Source: Dolomedes plantarius
Taxonomy: Eukaryota > Arthropoda > Arachnida > Araneae > Dolomedidae
NCBI GenBank assembly: GCA_907164885.2
Contig: OU015493.1
Span: 125,973,570 to 126,037,569 of the forward strand
Length of the DNA stretch: 64,000 bases
Reading direction: 5' to 3'
Position 1 is the first letter of the stretch; every line of letters begins with the position of its first letter. The position numbers and the translations under genes were made by a program. The notes under the pieces are model-generated. The model was not told the DNA's origin, did not search any database, and was given only the letters and a program-made list of their open reading frames with translations. Below are positions 49,373 through 61,228 of the stretch, one piece after another.

Positions 49373-50697
49373 CCCATTTTCTTCGAGATTATACGTATAA
49401 CGTATAGAAGCCAAACTGTTTTCAGTTGGTGTTAATTATATTGATTTTGATAAGTTTCCAACAGGTGTCTGAGATATCCGCGTTGTATATTAAAGTTCTT
49501 CGCGTTATAGCATTTTAGTGGTCGTAACTTAACCTAATCTTTTATGTTTTATACGAAATAGATTTCACCATTGATTATTTATGCTTTTGTAGTTTCCTTC
49601 ACTGTCTCTTGTTAAGTCAGTTTTCCTATTCTCTTTAAACCCAGTATCTATACCAAACAGCCCGACTTCACTAAGCAATTATTCTCTCATTGAAGCGATT
49701 TTGCCCTTCCTTTTTTGTCAGTGCCATGCTTTTATTGTGGTAATTTTAGTGCATAATTATCTCTGGATGGCATAAAAGTGTTCGATTTACTTGGACATTA
49801 TTTTAAATTTATGTGCACGCGCGTGGGAAAACGTCAGATGTTGGTGACCTTGGCATTTAAGCAACCAACAGAGCCACATTTACAATGCGCAATGGGAGAT
49901 TATTTTCAATAAAAGCGTTTTACGATTATCGTACTTTTTTACGCATTATGTGTATTGTTCTGTCGTTCGATGCGTAATGATAAAAATGGAGATTGAAAAT
50001 TTGTTATCTTTGAACTTATAAATTTGAAATTTGGCTGTATGAGCTCTAGGTTTAAAAAAAAAAATTGCACTGGAATTTAGTGCTTGCATTGATGTTGCGT
50101 GTTTGCCAGATTTTGAAGTTTTCCATCAAAATAATGTTTACATTTTGGCTCTGGTGACAGAATAAGCTGAAACTTAGAGCTATTGTAGCAGAATGTCTCC
50201 TAGCATTAATAAATAAATAAATAAAATCTAATCATTGTCAAAATTTGTTTTGATGATTTCATTTTCTCACTTTGAAATTTCCTTGCTCTCGATTAGTCAT
50301 TAGGTTCAAGAATGTTATTGCATAATAAATTCGCTATCGCCCGATAAGAATAGATGTTATTTACATCCACATGGTTTCCACATTCTTTAAATATCCTTCC
50401 AAGTTTCTGGTGCTTATAATTCCTTTGGAATAACTTTTTGTTGTTATTGTTGTTTATACATTATTTGAAGTCAGAGTTCTCAGTTCCTAAAAATAAGTAG
50501 CTGCGTTTTTTAAAATTAAAGTTTCTATTTTTTTCACCAATAAATTAAATTTCTTGATCATTATCCTGTGAGTGTAAAATCAATAATACGGTAAGGTTGT
50601 AAGATATAGTCTGTCACCGTTTATCGTGATAGCAAAATTATGCCAATTTGATATTTACGTAGGTTTTGCCGAATTACATATTAGATAACAATGCATA

Positions 50698-50698
<1 letters not shown>
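49373..50698. other. AT-rich non-coding stretch
   Basis: No supported features. Confidence 0.5.
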
Positions 50699-50700
<2 letters not shown>

Positions 50701-50747
<47 letters not shown>

Positions 50748-51481
50748 AGTTCCGTAATAGACTGACTGACTGACATATAACGCTCAAACCAAACCGCTGG
50801 ACCTAAAGGGCTGAAATTTTGCATGTCGATTCTTCTTATAGTGTAGGGGTACAATAAGAAATATTTTTGAAAAATTCTTAGATTTTTTAAAATTAAACTT
50901 TTAAGCTGTTTTTGTAACATTTTTTAAAGTTTGCATTTAAAATAATAATCTGAGGGTTATAAAATTTATACCACGAGAAAGACCATAAAAATTCCTTTAA
51001 AATAATATCTTTTTCGAATCTTTACCACCATTTTCTGATTTTTGGTAAATTTTTGAATAATTTTTAGAATTTATTAAATGCTGATCACGTGGTTCCTTTT
51101 CTTTTTGTGATACTTTAAATTAATTTTGTGTCACGTGCATAACAACGAAATAGACAAATATTTTTTTCTTTCTAATGCGGCAGACGATTGGACATTATCC
51201 AAAAAAATATTAAAATAAAGTAAAAGATATGTTCTTCAAACTGTACTATATTCTTTAGTATGTTCTATTAGATTTAATTTGAATATTTTTCTTCTACATT
51301 ATTTTGTCTATAAAAATATTTGTTAGATTTTCTATAAATATATATATATTTTTACATCAATAGAATACATTAAACGTTGTATTTATTATATATATATATT
51401 AATTATTGGCATTAATTTCATATATTGACCGTTGTATTTAACTTGAATGTACTCCTTAGCGAAGTACGGGTATTCAGCTAG
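50701..51481 (+). mobile_element. Non-autonomous Helitron (0.8 kb family), plus strand
   Basis: After a (TA)n tract (50701-50743) the unit reads AACAGTTCCGTAATAGACTG, GACTGACTGAC and CCGCTGGACCTAAAGGGCTG. It ends TAGCGAAGTACGGGTATTCA followed by GCTAG and T, a Helitron 3' terminus. A second copy lies in the opposite orientation at 61409-62195. No coding is present. The exact 5' TC is obscured by the (TA)n tract. Confidence 0.85.
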
Positions 51482-53635
51482 TACGAAATAAAGTATTAAG
51501 AAATCTCAAATTCACCGAGACTGTAAATTTCTATTGAAGGATATGTAATAATAATTACAAGATAAAAAGAATTTTTTATATACAATGTTTTAAAATTTCT
51601 GTTGAATCATATAAACTTGACAATTCTATGTATTAATAAATACTTAAAAAAATTTTTTTTCATGAATTATCCCATCAACTTGAAAATGAAGTTAATCGGA
51701 AGTTACCTTGCGTTTAACTTTTACCCCGTCCCGGTCGATAGATGGCTGCACCTGTCTATAAAACAAAATTAACTGAAAATGAATTCAAATCTGCTTAAAG
51801 ATGGCTGAAAGTATTAAAAAAATGCATTGTCATCGTGTTCTGAGCTATTCTAAAAGTTTCAAATGTCTAGCTAGTCGGGAAGTTAGTTAAAAATCTATTG
51901 CAAGATTTGTTAGGGACAAACACACAAACAAACAAGAAAGCAAGTTAATAAAAACATGGTAAAAAAATGCCAGAGTTTATAATATTTTTATGAACTATCA
52001 CAACCTAAGGGTAGTTTTATCCCGGTATAAATTTTTAAAATGTAGTTAAAGTGTACATGAAACAGAATCGTTAAATATCCAATAATTATAAAATTAATGT
52101 ATGTGAAAATTATAAGATTCTTTAAAATTACTAGTTTGCAATGTACAACCGAGCATTTAGTTTTATCTACTTAGCAGGTGAAAAATACCGTTAAAGAAAA
52201 ACTGACTGGATTTGTATTGTGGTATGTTTCTTCCAAATTATTCCGAGTTAAGCCAGACTAATTTATCTTAGGAGAGTTAGTTACAAATAAAATAGCTATT
52301 ACTTCGGAATTAGATCTTTCTTAGAATAATGACGTTTGTGGTATTGTTATAACTTTCAATATATGCAATTTCAACTATAAAATTAATTTATCTCATTCTA
52401 TTTTATCTCATTCATTTTTCTTCGTTGAAATTTTTAACATCACAATATACTTTGCTCATTTACATCTACGTTTCTTTTTTCTACATTTCACAGTTATAGA
52501 TGATTAAATCTTTGTTAAAGTCTTTGTGTGTTTTTCCACCTATTATGCCTTAATAAAAGTATATTTAGGTTTTATTCTGGGATATTGAAGTTCCTTTTCA
52601 GATGCTGCAGAAATTGCGGGCGGTAGGTATCTTGACATCGTATTGTGGTTCTGAAATCAGATCTATAGCAGAAAAAAATCAGAAATCAAAGATCATTACC
52701 TGTCATCAGTCTGACAGCTGTTAATAGGCATTAATAATTTTGAAGAATTATATTGAATTTTTAATTAATTTTTTTCCCGATGTTTGTGGTCTATATATTT
52801 TTTAAATTCTCAAAGAATTAACATTTATGCATTTTCTTTTCAGATGCTTCTCGTCTGAATATTTTCTGAGTGTACAAATATGTGAACAATAAAATATTTT
52901 CCCCAGAGTTGTGAAAAAGGAAACCTTAAGGTAAATATATATTGTACGCTTACTTTATTTCAGGTTTCTTTTAAAAGGAAAATTATTTCTTAGAACTGAG
53001 TATGATTTATATTGAAATATAACAATAAATGATTTGAAGAGCCAAAGTCTCAGGTATGAAATTGTTTTATTGTGTAATATTGAATTTCAGGGTGGCTGTT
53101 GATGATGATGCAAGGACTCTCATATTATTAGTGTATGGTCATAAGAATGACTTAGGTTGTAATCCAGAAGAGAGACCTTCAAGTTTGTATCTTACCACTT
53201 GAAAAGAATTAGGGCTGCATTTGAACCTTTAATTAAAAGTAGTTTTGCAATTTACGTGTATACATACATTGGCATTATTTAAAAAAAATAAAAAAAACAA
53301 CTTCGACTAAATTCTCAATTATTGTTTGATGGTCAGTTTCATATATATATATCTCTTTAGTGGCTATAAATTTTTTTTAACTTTAGTTGCAAACATCAAT
53401 CATTTGTCGTTTTAGTGTCTATCAAGATTATCTATAAAAGATCCCGGTTTCCATAACCCAGAAAGAATCGAATTTAAATCAGTCATTGTTAAATCAATCC
53501 TTAACAAAAAGATATTTTTTAAAATCAGGTTTATATTTTTGTATGGATTTTGCCATATAAAAATAGGGGGGAAATATGTGGGAAATAATTGAAAATAATA
53601 TTTGATCACATCCATGGATTAGTTCACTGTAAGAG
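51482..53635. other. AT-rich non-coding stretch
   Basis: A segment at 51720-51945 (CGGTCGATAGATGGCTGCAC ... ACAAACACACAAACAAACAA) looks like degraded transposon sequence but its borders are not visible. Short frames on the minus strand near 53.4-53.6 kb are unsupported. Confidence 0.45.
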
Positions 53636-53700
53636 GCCTCGAAACGTGGGAACCCATGGTCGAATTCTGACTCTGTCGAACGGCTCTCGTAAAGTTCCTT
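53625..53700 (+). repeat. Possible tRNA-derived segment
   Basis: GGAACCCATGGTCGAATTCTG is B-box-like, within a GC-richer 70-bp patch. The A box is not convincing. Confidence 0.25.
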
Positions 53701-53839
53701 TATTTTACTTTATTTATTACTTAATTTTGTGTTTGTGTGTAGTTTTATTATTTGGCGTGTTTTGAATGCTACGAAACCTTTTCTGAAATCCTACTTCAGA
53801 ATTAGAGATTCAGGAACGAAGTTTGAAGGTTGAGAATTA

Positions 53840-53999
53840 TTGATGAACGGATAAAATATTTATAATGCATGAGGGTAGGGGGGGGGCGAGATGAACGGAT
53901 AAAAATATTTATAATGCAAAATCAATATCCATAATGCAATTTCTATTTCTTTGGGAGGGGGCCAGGGTCCCTTGCCCCCCCCCCCTGGGTGCGCCGCTG
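53840..53999. mobile_element. hAT MITE copy, left end rearranged
   Basis: The right end complements to CAGCGGCGCACCCAGGGGG and the interior matches the 48752-48903 copy (AATGCAATTTCTATTTCTTT). On the left, GATGAACGGATAAA(A)ATATTTATAATGCA is present twice (from 53842 and from 53892), so the left part was duplicated and the terminus lost. Confidence 0.75.
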
Positions 54000-55795
54000 G
54001 TCGTATATCTTCGAAACTTGATATTTCTTAATTTTTGAATGTTTGCTTACATGTTCTGCTGTTTAGATAGCGCACGATTCTGCAGTGATCTATAACCGAA
54101 ACTGCTAGTGAGCACTTTTTTTTCCCCAATCCGTTTTAAGATTTTTTTAGTCTTCGCAATAATTTTGTAGTTGGAAATAATCATACTTTCTGCTGTCTAG
54201 GGTATAAATCTCTTCAGGTCATTAAAGTTGATGCATTACATCTTTAAGATTATCATCGGTTATGCTCATTAAAACATGTTTTCTTTTATTAAAACGTCTC
54301 ATGCCGTAGTAAAGGCTTCGAATATCGCTATCGATCTAGATCGTTCGCTGTAAATATTTTTAACTTTATGCAGTCTTGATCGACGACAGCTTCGTAATAA
54401 TAGAAAAAGTTGGGCCTTTTTTTTTTTCTTTTTGGCTGCCATAGCAAGTGAATGCAGTAAGACTGTTGATTGATACTGAGGATATCCAGTGAATTTTGAG
54501 ATTAGATTTTTTTTCTCTCGTTTGTTATGAAACACGAGCCAACAAACAAGCCTTCATTCATTTTTTTGTTTAATTGCTAACTCTTGTACTATATGCTAAA
54601 TTATTTTCGCTCTCTTGTCAATATAAATTGTTTCTATTTTCAATCGACGTCACGCTGAAGTATATGAAAAAAATAGACATAATTAATTCTCAAAACTGCT
54701 TCCTTCACTTGTGCATGCACTCGTGCGATATTTCGATCCTGATATTCGTAACGAATTCGGAAATGTTTACCCACCAATTATCTTCTGCTGCCCCGTGCGC
54801 TTTCTTTTAATGATCTATCTTAAATTGCCGGTGAACAACTCTCTCCTAATTTCTTCCGCTCCTCGTAAGAAACCTGTCAGAAGACGCATCCAGAGCTATT
54901 AATTGAGAAAATGTTTTCCTGGCGGGGAATATGAGGTTTCTAGGTTTGGCATGGTTGCGGCGTGCGACAGATGAGCGACCGGTAGTAATTATTTATAAAA
55001 CAAAAACCCGAAGATAACAATTTACTTTTACTTTTTCTATATAGAAAGTTGTCGTGAATTACGATTGTGTATTCTTTTTGTATGTTGTTTCTTATTTTTA
55101 AGTTTGCGCGAGAAATTTGTCTGTGTATTCAGTTATTCAATATCATTTTCACTGCTCTACTTAGCTATACTTCGTAGAAGTAGCCAGTTGTTTGGGATTT
55201 TATAAAAGGTTATCGGTAGATCTTAATGGATTATCAATACTTTGTTCGATGTATTTGATATATTTCTAACCTTATTTTACTGAATTCAGGGTTTAAGTGA
55301 AAGCAGAGTCAGTCGAGGGATTTACATAATCTGAGAAAAATGTTCGGAAAAAAACAACTTGAAAGCATGAAATTTTTAAAAAATTGTTAGGGAAATTTAA
55401 AAAAATGCTCAAAGCTTAAAATTGCGTTTCAAGTTGTTCACCAACCATTACTTATACTTTAAATTCTCGTTTTAGACATCAGCCTTGCAAAATAGTGCTG
55501 TGAAACTAAGTGCTTATTTTTATCCAATATAAATGCTGTGATTTGTCATTGTGCGTAACCTAGTGTAGTACCCCGTCTTGGAAATCATATGCTACTATAA
55601 GCAATTTTTTGCCTGGAAACTTTTTGACATATCTGAAAATGAGAAAGAAAACGTATTTATAATTTACAATTTGTTTCCTTTTTGTAAATTTAAAGTAGCT
55701 TCTAGAAATTCACACAGTTAATGCTGTTGACGATATTTTAGTAGATTAATAATATATTTTTTGTTTTTAGAAGCGGTATGCTTAAGCCTGCAACT
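54000..55795. other. AT-rich non-coding stretch
   Basis: No confident feature. Two overlapping plus-strand frames near 54574-54902 lack recognisable domains. Confidence 0.5.
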
Positions 55796-55797
55796 TG

Positions 55798-55814
55798 CCT
55801 CTCTCTCTCCCTCC

Positions 55815-55888
<74 letters not shown>
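55798..55888. repeat. Compound (CT)n(TA)n microsatellite
   Basis: CT repeats with a few CCCT/TTCT interruptions (55798-55850) switch directly to TA repeats (55851-55888). The 167-codon frame that begins in it at 55778 is partly a product of the repeat. Confidence 0.95.
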
Positions 55889-55895
<7 letters not shown>

Positions 55896-57560
55896 CAGTG
55901 AAGCTTCTAGCCGTGCACCCCTCAAAACGGCCACTTTTTTTCGGAACTGTGACTGGCCGTCTTAGAGAAGTTTCATTTTATATAAAATATGTAACACCTG
56001 TGTTTGTATTTAAAATTGGATTTGTTGAGTGGGAAAATTTAAAAATTTTACCCGACAGACAGCGAATAAGATCTATGTCCTGTGCCGAAACATTTCAGAC
56101 CAATCCCCCCCCCCCCTTTTTTTTGGGGGGGGGGGAAGAGAAGTATTTTTTTAATTTTAAAGTAGCTTCCCTATATAACAAAAAGAATAAAAAAATGGAC
56201 GTAAAGATTTTAAATTCATTATTTATTTTGTCGTGTACTATACATATTTATAGTGATAAGATCCCGACACTTGTCAGCTAAAACTCTTCGTTAATATACC
56301 TGTATCTGGTATGGAATGATTAGTATTCTAACGGAATTTAATTGTTTCAATCATTAACTCACTATTCTCTATCATTCCGGTCATCTAGTCTGAAATAGTT
56401 AGGTGATCGGAGCTTCTTGTTCATTGTCAGACATTTTTCAGGGATAGTGCAAAACTGATCTAAATCGATGGATTTTTTTACTGAAATTATTTAGTGTTTT
56501 CAAACTAAGAAAAGTTCGCAGATCTGTATGAAATATTCAGTAATTTCATAGGATATTATATTAACCGTGCTAGATATCATTACATTTCAGAGCGCTGTGT
56601 GCATGAAGAATGGAACACTGTAGAAAGAGCACTCTTTTTTCATTAAATAATTTTATTCTAAAATTTATAAACGGAAACAAAAATGCTGACATAAATGCAT
56701 TGGAATAAAAACTGAATGCATGGTTTTGGCGGTGAACTCTTATCTACATTCATTCCGACGAACCCTTGAAAATTCACCTGCTTTTTCTTTTATTAATTTT
56801 TTTTTCTGCATTCGGGAAGAAGTGGTAATTTTTTTTGTCAAATTTTAAATATTTTATCGAATTATTAATTTAGAGAAACCTGAAACATTGCAATTTTGCA
56901 ATTATAAATAATTTGAATTGATTTTACGCTAGCTGTTGTTTTTTAATAAACAGAATTATCAAAGCAATCCCTGCAGTTTATGAAACTGTGAACATAAATA
57001 TGAGAAGTTTCGTTGGTAATAATGCCTAAATATGCCTATTTCAAATTTGAAATCAACCGGAATTTTGTGACAGTGAAGAAAAAAAAATATAACACAACAG
57101 TGCGGTTAAAATATAAACACAAAATACCCGAAAAATTAAGATTGATAATCCGCGTGGAATATGTTTATAAACATTAAAATCATCCAGTTTTATTTTCTAA
57201 CTCTTCGGGGAAAAGAAACTTAATTCAGAATGTTTTATGAACTTTTTTTCTTATGCTCGAAGTTTCATCATCTGTGTTAGCTATTTGCTTATACTTCGTG
57301 TGGATGAGGCTCAAGGGAGATGTTTTAGATAATTACATTTTGAGTGAGGTAAATTCTTTATTCATATTTACTACACATGTTTAAAAAATTCATTATAAAA
57401 GTTCGTGTTGAGCAAAAAATGTAATTAATATCAAATTCTTGTGCCAAGTTTAGGGTTTTGGGACAGAAAATTTTCTTTCTTTTTATTTGCACATTTTTCT
57501 TTTTCTTAAAAACGCAAAACAAAACAAAACTAAACAAATGTCTCAATAGATAATGATCAT
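55889..57560. other. AT-rich non-coding stretch with a C/T/G homopolymer hairpin
   Basis: At 56105-56135 twelve C, eight T and eleven G follow each other and could fold into a hairpin. Nothing else was recognised. Confidence 0.5.
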
Positions 57561-57569
57561 TACACTTAC

Positions 57570-57690
57570 CACCCCCCCCCCACCCCCCCCCCAAAAAAAA
57601 AAAAAAATAAAAAAAAAAATATATATATAAATAAATAAAAATTTTTAAAAAATAATAACAATATTAAAATAAATAAATAAAAATGAAAAA
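57570..57690. repeat. Poly(C)/poly(A) low-complexity region
   Basis: C runs (57571-57592) pass into A runs and then AT/A-rich sequence. It is simple sequence. Confidence 0.9.
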
Positions 57691-57883
57691 AAAATGTGAA
57701 GACTGTAATTTTTTTAGAAAATTCTAATTTTAGAATTTAAAACTTATTTAGGTTTTGATATATCTTCTTTACCTATAGTTACATTTGAATATTTTTTTTC
57801 ATCTTCTGTGTTTAGGAAAAGCTTCAAATAAGTCCTCAGAATTTATGAAAATTTTAATAAAAAATAAATTAATCACTTTAAAG

Positions 57884-58094
57884 AAAGGGTTTTCACTTGG
57901 GGGGGGGGCGATCCCCTTCCCTGGGGAGGCGTAAGTGAAATTCAGGGGAGGGGGAAGTACACTGATGGTTAACAAAAAATTTATGTGTAAAATATTTATT
58001 ACTAGTGTTACTTCAGGTTTTCATGCTTAGGAAGGCGTAGAGTCTGAAGGTCATTCGAAGGGTAGTTTAGACATATAGAGGTTGAGAATCGCTG
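57884..58094. mobile_element. Probable hAT (Charlie-type) MITE
   Basis: The right end complements to CAGCGATTCTCAACCTCTAT, a typical hAT MITE end. The left end (AAAGGGTTTTCACTTGG) is degraded. CTTTAAAG (57876-57883) and CTTTTAAAG (58095-58103) could be the target duplication with one extra base. Confidence 0.55.
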
Positions 58095-58103
58095 CTTTTA
58101 AAG

Positions 58104-59042
58104 TGTCAAAAAGATCTTTTTTAGGGTTATTTTTGCTAAAGAGTAATATTTTCACAATTTTTCTCTCAATATTCTCTAAAAATATCGATTGATATTTCTG
58201 AAGGCAATATGTTATGAAAAGTTTAAATGAACGCTATATAAAATTTCGTGATCATACTTCGCTAGTGTTGTTTTTAAAATTGTTTAATTATATTATGAAA
58301 ACAAAGGTGTTTTATTCTTTAAAAGGTAATTTATTTTTAATATTTAATAAAGAAGTATTTAAGGTATGTGAATATTATAGCTAATTAATAAATGAATTTA
58401 TATAAAGATTATGGAAAGCACAAGTATTTAAAAGATATTAATTATTATTAACTTATTTCTTATTATTAAAACTGGAAAAGTTCTTAAATTCTCTTGGTTA
58501 CATTTTTCTTTTCATTTTGTCGTATAGTGGTTCGCGTTTTGAGCATTGCGTTGTGTTCTATTTCCCCAAACTAAAACAATAACCTAGATTCTATGGCTAA
58601 CAGAAATTCACAAATGAATCCCCCCAAAAAATATATTTAAAGAAAAAAGAAAAGACTCAATTTAAACTGAGGGACTAAATTGAATGTTATTCACTATTTA
58701 TAACAAAAGTTATTAAAATCAATTTCGTTTCTTATAACGGAAGTTAGTAGAATCTTTCTGTCTTTGCCTTAAACTTCAATATAGATTCAACATACAAATA
58801 CATATTAATATCAACTCTCATTCTACTTGTAACTATAATACTATCAAATAATATCCCTCGTATTAAAATTCACAAGTATCACCTTGAATATCATTAAGAG
58901 AAAAGAAAATGGCCAAAATAAAATAAAATTAGATTGACTGACAAAAAATATTAAACGTAAAAAAAATTAATTATGCCATGGCAAACAAAAAAAACTTATC
59001 TGAGGGGACAGCTTATAAGGCCTCGAGGCATCTTTAAATCAT
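58104..59042. other. AT-rich non-coding stretch
   Basis: Nothing recognised. Confidence 0.5.
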
Positions 59043-59454
59043 TTAGCCGTCTTCAGGTATTGGGCGAGAAACCACTTGAGTTACGGAGCTTTTCCTGGGC
59101 ATCTTCGACAAATAGGTGGTAGCTGTTTCGTAGCAGTTTACTAGTGAGGGGCTAGAGAGAGAGAGAGAGCGCGAGCCAATAATGTTTTTCGTGTCAACTC
59201 TTTTTTCTTCCAGCCTCCTACGGGGCACCCCTTCAATTTTCACATCTTCTCCTACTGGGCGAAACCATCTAAAGGGTTCTTGACCTTTCACTACGGGGAC
59301 CGACGGGATCCCTTATCAGTACATTCCTGGCGTTAAACGGGTCTTTTTCGTTAACAGTGAGCAAAAATTGTCCCTTCTCTTGAATGAAACTGAGAATCTC
59401 TTAGCGCCATTTTCTTTCTGTGTCGTCTGGGTTTTTGTAAAGCACTTCTGTGTT
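59043..59454 (-). pseudogene. Decayed minus-strand coding remnant, unidentified
   Basis: I do not recognise the family. On the minus strand from 59454 the frame reads NTEVLYKNPDDTERKWR, an in-frame stop (59401-59403), then EILSFIQEKGQFLLTVNEKD and PFNARNVLIRDPVGP. Near 59290 it shifts by one base into KGQEPFRWFRPVGEDVKIEG and VPRRRLEEKRVDTKN, ending PIPEDG and stop at 59043. The texture (charged, few low-complexity runs, GC-richer than its flanks) is protein-like across 410 bp with only one stop and one frameshift. A (GA/CT) run (about 59155-59169) lies inside. It may be a processed pseudogene or a fragment of a retroelement; there is no poly(A) or target duplication to decide. Confidence 0.4.
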
Positions 59455-60275
59455 TTAATTCATTTCGCGATAATTTAAACTTTATATAAAAAAAAAACTG
59501 AAAAATTAAGCGTATAAAGAACTTTAAAATTTATAAGGGAGTAAATAAATAAAAATATTAAACAAAACTTAAATCTTTAGAAAAAACTTTACCGTGGATC
59601 AGTCAATCAACATAAAAAGGAATTAAAGTAAATTGAAAATTGTCAGTCAATCAAATACCAAAACAAATTAAATAACTGAATGCTACATTTATCGTACATA
59701 AAACATAATTTATAATTATTACTCAATTAATTGCTCAACTTTCATGAATGCCACCACAATTAATCCGCGCGAAAATTAATCTAATGACACTCATCAAACT
59801 CTAACAATATGTGGAGAAAAATATTATAAACGTATTTGATGCTCTGTATATTTAATTAATAAAGTGATACACAACACTAGGAATATCGGATTTAATCTTT
59901 TCCAAGTGAGCAAGCAGATCATGAAAAATTAGATTCTAGATAAATTGACTTAGTACAGATGCACAGCAGGGCTCGCATAAACAGAACAACATAATTTAAA
60001 TAACGCGTCATGCAGCATAAAGGGTTGTGCATGTGAATGTAATTATCCTAGAAACATGTGGTTTGTGTTATTTTATTCTTAAAGAGTTATAGTACTCTTT
60101 AGGGGAAAAATGCGTTTTTTTTCAGAATTTTCTATTTCGTGTCCTCACAAATGTTTATCAACTAATTATACTTTGTGGACTGAATAATCAGTCAAAGGTG
60201 AAGGAGAATACAAAGTTACAAGCGCAACTTGTTTAGTATATTGTGTTTTAAAAAAATCGACTTAGCTTGGATTTT
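59455..60275. other. AT-rich non-coding stretch
   Basis: No supported features. Confidence 0.5.
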
Positions 60276-60277
60276 AT

Positions 60278-60725
60278 TTGTCTGCAAGAATTCTATCGAA
60301 TAAAAAACGAACGCTACACGTGGAATCATCGTATCGGGCATCTAAGACCCAGCGACGCGCAAATGAGCTCGGACATCCCCCATTATTTTGCGCACAGGTG
60401 CGCTGTTTTCTGATATCTCCCGAAGTGCATCTTCGGAATGCCGGTATTCTCCTTCAACCGGAGCTTATCTGCCAGATTTGCTTGGACGGTTCCCGATTGA
60501 TGCACGCGAGCGTAAAAAGCGAGGCATTTATAGCGACCTTGGGAGCGAGAGAAGGCATCCCCACCATCCGCGGAGCAGGCGCTCACAATACGGAACATCT
60601 CGTTTTGCTCTGCGCCTCTTAATATTTATTGGAGGCCTTGACCTTCAGAAGGAGGGAGGGACTCGACAGTACTTGCACTGCGAGCGATATTTTGCGCAAT
60701 GCAAAGTTGTTGAGCTCTCTTGATA
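60278..60725. other. GC/CpG-rich island with overlapping open frames
   Basis: About 450 bp stands out by CpG content and is open in two plus frames (114 and 111 codons) and one minus frame, none with a recognisable domain. Open frames on both strands together are what high GC content with few stop codons gives. It contains two small hairpins (CCGAAGTGCATCTTCGG and CCGGTATTCTCCTTCAACCGG, about 60420-60463). It may be a cis-regulatory island, an exon or unrecognised repeat sequence. Confidence 0.3.
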
Positions 60726-61220
60726 CCATCCATCGCTGTTTCTGATGTTTGCTGATAACAGATATTATTGTGATTTTGATCAAGTCTTTTCTCTCCTGTA
60801 GTCCAGAAGTTGTAATTATCCTACTACGAGAAACACGCAAACATCTGCTCTTCACAGTATTTTTAATACTATTAAAATCTGCTGCGGAAAGGATCATTCA
60901 GACGGCGATGCATCACGTATGTCCGATTTGTGTCGTCGCCACAAGAAATGACTGTATTTCGATCAAAGTGATCGAAACGGAGATATTAGTTTCTTCTCAG
61001 TTTACTAGAATTGCCCAATTTTATCGTTCTTAATACTAGACTTGAGGATTTTTTTGTGATTCTTGTCGAATATTAGGAGACATGTGTAACTCAGCGTCCA
61101 ATTTTATTGGCAAGTATGCCCAGAGACAAATTATTATGAAATTAAGATTTAATTACTGTAATGGTAAAATTATTTCCCATCCTGCGAAACGTAAAGAGTT
61201 ATCGTTTTGTTCTTATATTG
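60726..61220. other. Non-coding stretch
   Basis: Open frames continue on both strands (60749-61033 plus, 60619-60897 minus) but overlap and lack support. Confidence 0.45.
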
Positions 61221-61228
61221 ATTTTTAA

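Noticed and set aside
60278..60723. Two plus-strand genes of 111-114 codons
   Set aside because: They overlap in different frames with a minus-strand frame also open; this reflects high GC and few stops rather than coding constraint.
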